Source: Malus domestica (lineage: Eukaryota; Streptophyta; Magnoliopsida; Rosales; Rosaceae). From it: DNA of 64,000 bases. Where the stretch lies: contig NC_091674.1 in NCBI RefSeq assembly GCF_042453785.1, positions 27,787,501-27,851,500 on the forward strand, in the 5' to 3' direction. The notes beneath the pieces were generated by a model. The model was not told the origin of the DNA. It saw only the letters and a list, made by a program, of their open reading frames with translations, and did no database searches. Both the position numbers and the translations under genes were made by a program. This document shows, in pieces, positions 56,105 through 64,000 of this stretch (position 1 is its first letter; each line of letters opens with the position of its first letter).

Positions 56105-57874
56105 TTAATAAACCTCAATTGAACTGCTCCCAGGATCCTCTTTTATTACTCCCTTCTCCTTCATCTCCCTTCTTATCTCCTTCACATTATCCCATTCATC
56201 CATGGCGGCATACAAATTTGATAGCAGTCCGTAGTCTCTGCTGTTTTTCGGCCCTATCTCACGTAACTGGCTCAAAATCCGTCTTGCTAAACTACCATCT
56301 CCTTGGCCTTGACATGCCCCGAGCAGCATTCGCCATATCATCGTATCTGGTTTATCCGGCATGGTCTGAACAAACTCAAATGCCTCACTCACCAATCCAG
56401 CTCTGCATAGTAGATCAACCATGCAACCGTAGTGCTCCATCCGCGGTTTCATGTGGCAATCGTTTACCATTGAATTGAAACAATTCCGCGCCTCGTCCAC
56501 CATTCCTGCGTGGCTGCAGGCAGACAATATGTTGAGGAATACAACCCCATCTGGTTTACACCCTTCTCTTTGCATCTGAGAGAACATAGCCAGCGCTTGC
56601 TTTCCATCGCTGTGCATCGCTAGTCCGTGTATGATGGTAGTCCAAGACATTAACGATTTCTGTTCCATGCCATAAAAAATTTCACAAGCTTTCTTGATGT
56701 TCCCGCATTTGGCATGCATGTCCATCAGTGCATTTAACATGGCAATGCTCCCTGTACTTCTAAACCCGTTTCTCTCGACATAACGGTCAATCCACTCGGC
56801 GATCTTGAAGCTTCGAAACTTCGAGGACATTGAAATAACTCCCAAAATGGTAATCTCATCTGGTTTTATTTTCTCAGACTCCATCTGTTCAAACAACCAG
56901 AATGCCTCCTTCAGATGATCGTTATCGCTATAACAGTTGATCATAGAAGTCCAAGAAACCACATTTTTCATAGGCATCGTTTGAAATATCCGACGAGCAC
57001 TTGATAAAACCCCGCATCTTGAATACATACTAATCAAAGCATTGTAAACAAAAACATCATGATTATCGACAAGCTGTCCTCTAATCACATAGCCATGAAC
57101 TTCCTTCCCTTTCCTTATCGCCTTCAAAAACGAGCAAGCGGAAAGCAAGCTAACGACACTCGACCCATTTAGTCTCAAACCTTCACGGGCCATGGCACTG
57201 GCAACTGCAAGTGCCATGTAAGGGAAATTGTGCTGAGAATATGCAGCAACAACCGAATTCCACATGACTAAATCTCTCTGAGGCGTTTCATCAAACACTT
57301 GCTGCATACAATCAAGCTCACCGAAAAAACCATACAAATTCACAAGGGAAGTTTGAATTATGATCTCGGAGCCAAAACCCAGTTTCAAAATCTGGTTATG
57401 TAACTGCTTCCCTTCAAGAACCAATGGCATCAGGCGGCAGGCCTTGATAGCAAACTGAAGGGTATAACTATCCACCTCCAGACCCTTCCCTCTGACATGG
57501 GAATAAACCAAAAGCGCTTCTTTTGGTTGATTCCCCGCCAAGTGACCTCTGATGATGGTGTTCCAGGTGTAGGAATCGAGACCCTTGACTCCGTCGGCGA
57601 TCGAGCGGGCGGCGGAGTTTGTGGCGGGGAGGGGAATGGAGGCAAGAGATGCAACAAGTTTGCTTGCTACAGAAGGCTTGCGGACGAGGCCTGTGGTGAC
57701 GATGCGTGCATGGATTTGATGGAGATGGTCTTTGTGTTTGCATTTTTGCAAGAGTGATGTTATTTCATCAAAAGGGTTGCAGTTTGATTTGATGATGGAG
57801 GGTTTGGGAGACATATGGATAAATGTGGGGCATTCAAAAATATTGGGGAACCTTTTTAAATAGTTGAGTTTCAA
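56105..57874 (-). CDS. PLS-class pentatricopeptide repeat protein, E subgroup
   Basis: Single-exon gene, 589 residues, typical of plant PPR genes that bind organelle RNA; E-class members usually specify C-to-U editing sites. Repeats run almost end to end, for example LDSYTWNTIIRGHLAGNQPK, RDLVMWNSVVAAYSQHNFPY, DVFVYNALISMYSRCGVLSS, KNVVSWTSMINCYSDNDHLK and KSLMSWTTIIHGLAMHSDGK. A C-terminal E-type region follows (IWRMLLGACQGQGD, LLSNLYAAMDEWDNVKEIRR) and the protein ends at DPGSSSIEVY without a DYW deaminase domain, so it would need a partner for editing. The presequence is not obvious. A second ATG at residue 21 (MSPKPSII) is an alternative start. The organelle and target are unknown. Confidence 0.9.
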   Translation of the reverse strand: MKLNYLKRFPNIFECPTFIHMSPKPSIIKSNCNPFDEITSLLQKCKHKDHLHQIHARIVTTGLVRKPSVASKLVASLASIPLPATNSAARSIADGVKGLDSYTWNTIIRGHLAGNQPKEALLVYSHVRGKGLEVDSYTLQFAIKACRLMPLVLEGKQLHNQILKLGFGSEIIIQTSLVNLYGFFGELDCMQQVFDETPQRDLVMWNSVVAAYSQHNFPYMALAVASAMAREGLRLNGSSVVSLLSACSFLKAIRKGKEVHGYVIRGQLVDNHDVFVYNALISMYSRCGVLSSARRIFQTMPMKNVVSWTSMINCYSDNDHLKEAFWLFEQMESEKIKPDEITILGVISMSSKFRSFKIAEWIDRYVERNGFRSTGSIAMLNALMDMHAKCGNIKKACEIFYGMEQKSLMSWTTIIHGLAMHSDGKQALAMFSQMQREGCKPDGVVFLNILSACSHAGMVDEARNCFNSMVNDCHMKPRMEHYGCMVDLLCRAGLVSEAFEFVQTMPDKPDTMIWRMLLGACQGQGDGSLARRILSQLREIGPKNSRDYGLLSNLYAAMDEWDNVKEIRREMKEKGVIKEDPGSSSIEVY

Positions 57875-58070
57875 GTTGGTTGGGTTTCAGAAAGTAGCAT
57901 GCAAGGGGTTTTTGGTACCATTTATTGTCTATTCAGTATCTAATGTCCATCGAACTTGAGATCTGTCACTTATAACTAGACAATATTATTAGTGATCGAT
58001 TCAATTATGTTTTTTATATTAGAAGTTTGTAACGGTTTCGTTTGTGGATTTACCACCATATTAAAAAACT
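57875..58070. promoter_or_regulatory. PPR gene upstream region
   Basis: Short AT-rich region upstream of the minus-strand PPR gene; no clear core promoter motif. Confidence 0.3.
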
Positions 58071-58372
58071 GGGTTAACTGCATTTTGCACTCTCAAGGTT
58101 TGAGGTGATTTTTAAACTAGGTCTTGAGGTTTCAATTTTCTCACATTCTCCCGTAAGGTTGTGAAACAGTATCAACTTATACCTTTTGGATATTTGTACG
58201 TCAAAATATCTATTAAGTTGATGAGTTTATTTGTCAGTGTGGTGAAAATGTAGCTTACATGTCATCACAATTACGAATTTCTTGCTCACCATGTCATCAA
58301 ATCTAATGAGGCATGACCCATTTTGAAATGACACGAAACATGGAGGGTGTAAAATGTAGGTAGCCTTTTTAG
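58071..58372. mobile_element. MITE-like element with Mutator-type ends
   Basis: The left end GGGTTAACTGCATTTTGCAC with CTCAAGGTTTG is an imperfect inverse of the right end, which read inward gives GGCTACCTACATTTTACACC with CTCCATGTTTC. Ends recall the GGGTTAATCTCA...TAC family of the MULE at 14,782, but homology is weak. No coding capacity. Confidence 0.45.
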
Positions 58373-58584
58373 GTTAAAATCTTGTTTATGTACCAGATTC
58401 TCATAAACAAGGATGTTTGTATACCCAAGGAGGTCTAGCATACAAGAAAACAAATTATAAGTTTATCAAATCTTTGTTGGGAAAGCTCAATCACTATAAA
58501 ACCAGAATTTGCACCATTTGACACAATTACAAACACATAACACATATCCAAAGTCTACAACAAAACAGTACATGAAATTCGAGT

Positions 58585-60540
58585 TCAATGAGCGGAGTGG
58601 GTAGCGGCGGTTGTCTTCTTGAAATCAATCTTGTCAACCTTAACCTCTCCATCGATGAGTTCGTAGACATAAACAACCACACGAAGACCATCAATGTCCA
58701 TGAGGACAAAGCTCGGGTTGACATCATAGGTGATGCTACTATAAGCGCCGCTGGCAGACCCTGGGTTTATAACGACGCCTCCTTCATGTTTGTACGCTGT
58801 GAACTGATGGGTGTGGCCTGTCACAAGGATGTCTACATCCAACTGCCTCTGAAGCATGGCTAGTGAGTCTAGGTCTCCCCATGGAATAACCTACAGAACA
58901 TCAAATCAAGTTACAACTTCATTATCGTTGGGTGAAATATGAAGATATACAAGGAAAGGAAAAATTGACACAGCTTTCTCTGATGACTTTGAAATTTAAA
59001 AAGAATGCGATATGCCAAATGTAAACACCATTGCAGTAGTGTATATAATTGCCTCATTCCAAATAACCGCATGAAATACTTATATTCATCACAAGGGCAC
59101 CAACTGTTTTGGCTACAAAAGGAAAAAGATATGGTAGTTGTACACCTATTTCTCTTCAAAAGGGGTACCAACTCAAAATCTCTCAGGAGCTGAAGTTACA
59201 TTTTTCTACTCTTGATGGAACTTCTCTAGGTGGAATAAACAGATAAACTAATGCAATTTATTATATCTCTTCGAAATGATCACAGAACACCTTTCAAGTA
59301 TTACTTATTCTTATTTTTTCCTACTGCAAGAAAGAGTGATATGTTTCATGCTGAAGGCATTGTGAAACATAAATGGGCATATGATGAAGTGACATCGTAA
59401 GCTTATATTGTAACAGGAAACGTGTCCCGAGTTTAAGGGACTGGTAAATCAGCATAAGTATTTGATCCAACAACCGGAAAAGACTTGGTGTAGAAGTAAT
59501 ATTAAAAATAACAGTTCATGGAGAAGTAATGTATCATCCGCTTGGTGACAGGTCAAATGCAATGTCTTGAGATATTAAACATACTTGGTTTAATATAGAT
59601 AAATTAAGTGAAGAGATAAAGGGGAAGCATACCTGGTGGCCATGACACAGCCCTAGCTTGAACTGACCAATGGTTAGTGTTTTGGTCTCTGGGTATTTTG
59701 TCTCTTCATCATACTCACCTCGAGTAATATGCAAGTCAGGACAAAGTGTCTTCAAGTAGTCATGAACTTCCTGAAATTTAGTAGCAAATTCTGAGAAGTG
59801 GCATAATGTACGACCAAAATAAATGTGACCTTAAGAAATTTAATAATGTACAACCAAAATAGTAGTAGTGCTGCAGAAACTAAAAGTAGATTATTAGCCG
59901 TTGCATGAGCCATAACATACTTGGAGACCAAGCAGATACGATGACAAACATATGACATGTTAGAAATAATTGGCAAAGTAATAGATGTTAGAGTAAATGT
60001 ACAAATTAATGAAATGAAAGTTCTATCCAGAAATCTAGCAATAGCAACAGGGTACATGCAGACATTACCCAATGAAGCAGTCGGTAACAAGAAATTCTTC
60101 GCGTTCAAAATAAATATACACATGGGTGGATGCACACTATTTCCTAGTCAGTCGTATCCGATTGACATTGTTTTCTGGTAATCACTCTCAATCCAAGTCT
60201 ATACAGCAACATGCGCAAAAGTCCGACAATAACCCACATTCAGAATGCCTTTCCTAAATGCAAGATATTACTTTCTGGGCAACCAAACAAGAGAAAACAC
60301 AGCAAAAATAACCCCAAGATCACTTCGAAATGGGAATTAATCAAGACCCAATAGCCAAAATTGGAGAGAATCAATGAGGGATTCATAGAATCCCAGAAAG
60401 AAACATACTTTGATACAAAGATTTCCAGTGCAAATGATGTGCTGGATCTTGCCAGGAACAAGCATGGACTTGAACTTTGCAGGCAGATCAGGTGCCCTGT
60501 GGGGTATGTGCAAATCCCCCAAGGCCAACACCAACACCAT
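58585..60540 (-). CDS. VPS29: Vacuolar protein sorting-associated protein 29 (retromer subunit)
   Basis: Core retromer component with VPS35 and VPS26; needed for recycling vacuolar sorting receptors from endosomes. Three coding exons, 60409-60540, 59633-59770 and 58585-58890, join to 191 residues, matching the family. The fold is metallophosphoesterase-like: [43 protein letters not shown] and [20 protein letters not shown] carry the metal-site-like residues, although VPS29 acts mainly as a scaffold. [15 protein letters not shown] and [20 protein letters not shown] complete it. A leader intron (60584-60754) precedes the first coding exon. Confidence 0.96.
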
Positions 60541-60583
60541 CCTCACTCACTCTCGCCACTAATCAAAACCCACTTCACAAAAT

Positions 60584-60754
60584 CTGCAGAAAACCCCCAA
60601 AAATTAAATATAAAATAAAAAACAAAAGGATTTGCATATGAAATCACGAATATTCTTCTTCAGATGAGCTAATTAATCAGTGATTAGCACAAACTAAATA
60701 CAATTAGATAATTGGGAATAAATTAAATGGGATTTAAGAGAATTGGGATCGTAC
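60584..60754 (-). other. 5'-UTR intron of VPS29
   Basis: On the minus strand, donor ATTCCTCAG/GTACGATC and acceptor TTTTCTGCAG/ATTTTGTG enclose 171 bp; the ATG follows 43 bp after the acceptor. Confidence 0.65.
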
Positions 60755-61079
60755 CTGAGGAATTTTGGTTGATCTTGCAGAAAGCTTATGGCATGGAAAT
60801 TGTAAAACCTCCTTCGTTGGTGACGTGCTCTCAAATTCTTCTTCTTCCTTTTTTGTCTTTTTCTTGGGGTACCGTCTTTTTTGTCAACGGAAGTTCAAAA
60901 GGCCACGACGTCGTTTCCAGCCATAGAGCGGGATGCCTGTTGGACCTAAGATTTGAGCTTTCATCACAAAACCGAAACTCAAGTGCCCAACCCAATGAGC
61001 ATAGAAATGGCAAAGAAGCCCAACAATACAAGCCCGAGGCCCAAGGCTCCTTGCTTATTTGAAATAAATAATGTTTTTG
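60755..61079 (-). promoter_or_regulatory. Leader exon and promoter of VPS29
   Basis: The first non-coding exon probably spans about 60,755-60,870. Upstream lies GGAAACGACGTCGTGGCC (minus strand, near 60,905-60,922), whose GACGTC core resembles a bZIP-type ACGT element. No clear TATA box. Confidence 0.35.
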
Positions 61080-64000
61080 TTGCAAGTTATATATTAGTTA
61101 AAGTGTAAATATTAGTTTATAGTCCAACATTGATGAAGTACATATGTAATACCAATTATAACTCCTATATATACTCAATTTTAGAGATTAATGAATATAT
61201 AAGAAATTCTCAAATATTGTTATATATATTTTTTGTATTTACCATGTTTAGTTTGATATGGAATCAGAACAGTTCGCTCTTGGTGATCTGTGTGCTTTAG
61301 TTTTGTGCCCACCTTTGTCGTGATTTCCTTCATTGAAAAAAGAAAAAGAAAAAGTAAATAGTGTCGCTTTGTTGCATGGCGTGAACAATGGTATGCATTG
61401 TGAACAGTGATCCTCTACAGTGCTGTAACAGTGATTGCTACGGTACCATGAATAGTCTACTGCTACAGTGCCATGAACAGTGATTTACTACGGTGTTCTA
61501 GTAAATTGTTTTCATTTCGCTGCGTATCTTTTGTGCCTTTATTGTTCGTGATTTAGTTCAATGGCTCAATATAATCATAGTGTTGTTATGCATCTTGGTG
61601 GAACAAATAAATGGATAATTGATACTGGGGCCACTGATCATGTGACTGGTGACCCTAGAGTGTTTGATGAGTTATGTGACTATGTTCGTGATCCATATAT
61701 TACTAGTGCAAATGAAGCACCTTCCCCTATGAAAGGTGAAGAGTGAAGGCACTATCTCTCTTACTCCGACCTTATCATTGGTCCGTGCTTTACTTGTTCC
61801 TGATGTTAAGTGCAATTTTTTGTTGGTAGGAAAACTTCTTGATACCTTATATTGTTCTGCTCACTTCTACCCTACTTATTGTTATTTTCAAGACATTCAA
61901 ATTCAAAAGATAATTGATCGTGGTAAAAGAATAGGGGGTTTGTACATCTTGACTATGGAGGATACTGTTGTTTCCGGTTCAAATAATCATCAAGTTTTAA
62001 GTGCTAGAGTGGATGACAGACATCAAATTTGGTTGTGGTATCGACGATTGGGACATCCATCATTCAGTTATATGAAACATCTATTTCTTTCTTTGTTTCG
62101 CACTTGTAGTGATTCAGAGTTCAATTATGAAACATGTGTCATGGCTAAGAGTCATCGTGCGCCTTTTTTCCTGTAAGTGATTCTAAAGCTATTTTGCCAT
62201 TTGATTTGATACATTCTGATGTGTGGGGTCTGGCGAAAGTTACTTCTAATGGATTCCGTTGGTTTGTTACTTTTATTGATGATGTGCATGTCTACTTTCA
62301 CCAGCGGAGTAAACTTGAATCATGTGCTCTCTGATGTGTCTTTATTGGGTATGCTAACAATAAAAAAGGCTATAAGTGTTATCATCCTCCGACTCAAAAA
62401 ACTTATATTACCTACCATGGGTGTCACATTCCACGAGGAATTTGTGAAGCTCTCTTCCGACTCTCCACTTCAGGGGGAGAAATGAGTGAAGTGCAGATTC
62501 GAAGAGATGGTATGGATGATGTGTTACAGGTAAAGTTGGGAACATAACCTATTATGTTGCGTGATATTGATCAGTCGGCTACAGATAGTGATCGGTCACC
62601 TGTCATTCCCGGAACTATTTCTACTGACGATAGATCAGATGTGCTCAGTGAGTTGCCTATTAATATGTCTGACAAATTACCTTTTGATGATCAGTTGCCT
62701 GCTCTTGGTATGTCTAACGAGTTGCCTGATAATGGTTCATCTAATGATGATTCTTCTAACAATTTGGTACAAGACGGTGGCATACATGAGGTAAATTCTA
62801 ACGATTCTTCTACTTCTCAGTTGCCTTCACGAGCTAATCGTGGAAAACCTAAAGTACAATATGAGCCTAATATGCATGCCACATTAATAATATATTTTTT
62901 ATTTAATAATTAATAATATATTTTTTATTTAATAATATATTTAATTTATATTTAATAATATATTTAATTTATATTTAATAATATATTTAATTTATTAAAA
63001 TAGAAAATTTAAAGCCAAATATCTTATCAATAATTATGTGTCTACTCATCGTTTGTCCAAACCTTATGCATCTTACATATGTCAGCTATCTAGTGTATCA
63101 ATTCCAACAAAATTGCAAGATGCTTTGTCCAACCCTAAGTGGGTTAAATGCCATGAAAGTTGAGATGGAAGCTTTGGAAAAGAATTCTACTTAGGATTTG
63201 GTTCCTTTACCAAACGGGAAGAAAGCTGTTGGATGTAGATGAGTATTCACTATTAAGCACAAATCAGATGGTTTTATTGACCGGTATAAAACTAGATTAG
63301 TTGCTAAGGGTTATACTTAAACCTATGGGGTGGGCTATCATGAGACTTTTGCTCATGTTGCCAAACTTAATATTGTGCGTGTTCTTCTGTCCTTAGCAGC
63401 AAACTAGGATTGGCCTCTGTTGCAGTTTGATGTTAAGAATGCTTTCCTTCATGGTGATCTTAAGGAGGAAGTTTATGGATCTCCCACCTATCGGAACATC
63501 TCATGGAAAATGTGTTGTATGCAGGTTACGAAATACTTTGTATGGTTTAAAACAATCTTATAGAGCATGGTTTAGGAGGTTTACAAGTTCAATGAAGAAG
63601 TTTGGGTATATTCAGAGTCATTCAGATCATACTTTGTTTCTAAAGCGAAAAAATGGTAAGCTAACTGCATTGATTATTTATGTTGATGATATGATAGTGA
63701 CTAGTGATGATCAGAAAGAGATACAACGTCTTCAAAAGTACCTAGCTACTGAATTTAAGATGAAATAATTGGGTGAATTGAAGTATTTTCTTGGAATCGA
63801 GGTTGCACGATCCAAACATGGTATTTTTCTGTCTCAACGAAAGTATGTTCTTGATTTGTTAGTTGAAACAGGTATGTTAGATTGCAAACCTGTTGACACT
63901 TCGATTGAGCAGAATCATCGTCTGAGCTTATTTCTAGATCAAGTTCCTACTCATAAGGAACGATATTAGAGGCTTGTGGGGAGATTAATTTATTTGTCTC
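61080..64000 (+). mobile_element. Ty1/copia LTR retrotransposon, broken, continues past the window
   Basis: Old virus-like element in plus orientation. A probable 5' LTR/leader region (to about 61,255) is followed by a primer-binding-site-like TATGGAATCAGAAC. Polyprotein remnants follow in the copia order: protease (WIIDTGATDHVT, about 61,612), GAG-pre-integrase and integrase pieces (about 61,950-62,330), and reverse transcriptase (LYGLKQSYRAW; LIIYVDDMIVTSDD, about 63,430-63,970). An A/T-rich repeat insertion lies within it near 62,884-63,002. It carries many breaks and looks inactive and old; the 3' part and 3' LTR are outside the window. The left edge is approximate. Confidence 0.85.
62884..63002. 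repeat. AT-rich short tandem repeat
   Basis: Repeats of TTTAATTTATATTTAATAATATA in near-identical copies inside the copia remnant. Confidence 0.85.

Noticed and set aside
1-64000. A CRISPR array or bacterial-type operon
   Set aside because: All tandem repeats lack regular spacers, and every gene is intron-bearing or of a plant-specific family.

Overview
The window is nuclear DNA from a flowering plant, almost certainly a eudicot and most likely a woody rosid. Genes are intron-rich with GT-AG splice sites, intergenic DNA is AT-rich, and SINEs, MITEs and hAT/MULE elements are abundant. A Rosaceae origin is my impression from gene and repeat style; nothing here proves it.

Layout. 1-2,358 (minus): 5' half of the mitochondrial proline-catabolism enzyme P5C dehydrogenase. 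2,690-4,681: a truncated SINE whose left target duplication was hit by a non-autonomous hAT element, which itself holds a MITE. 4,700-11,200: gene-free and repeat-rich (LINE-like pieces, a PIF/Harbinger-type element, SINEs, an old MITE). 11,307-14,578 (plus): a WRKY72-like group IIb transcription factor with a damaged 3' coding end. 14,782-19,106: a MULE with long terminal inverted repeats, interrupted by a hAT element that encodes a 718-residue transposase. 22,160-24,327 (plus): RAD6-type ubiquitin-conjugating enzyme UBC2. 26,240-27,265 (plus): DUF295 protein. 27,744-29,989 (minus): uncharacterised basic, Ser/Lys-rich plant protein. 32,743-36,625 (plus): IQ67-domain protein (IQD31-like). 37,905-44,790: plastid-derived DNA (23S rRNA piece joined to ycf2) split by a 6.36-kb hAT element with a BED-finger transposase and a large AT-rich minisatellite. 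45,452-50,957 (plus): ABCA-family half transporter. 51,342-52,385: about 1 kb with about 290-bp inverted arms. 52,424-54,015 (plus): aldose 1-epimerase with a signal peptide. 54,413-55,015 (minus): RING-H2 protein. 56,105-57,874 (minus): PLS-class PPR protein. 58,585-60,540 (minus): retromer subunit VPS29. About 61,080 to the window end: a broken Ty1/copia element.

The genes are ordinary, unlinked plant housekeeping or regulatory loci and do not form a cluster or pathway. The unusual content is the layered transposon history: several insertions can be ordered by their target-site duplications. Two points touch host genes: the putative core promoter of the aldose 1-epimerase lies inside an inverted-repeat arm, and the WRKY72-like gene has a frame-disrupted C-terminus next to a MULE insertion. 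I found no CRISPR array, tRNA gene, nuclear rRNA gene or clearly new multi-gene system.
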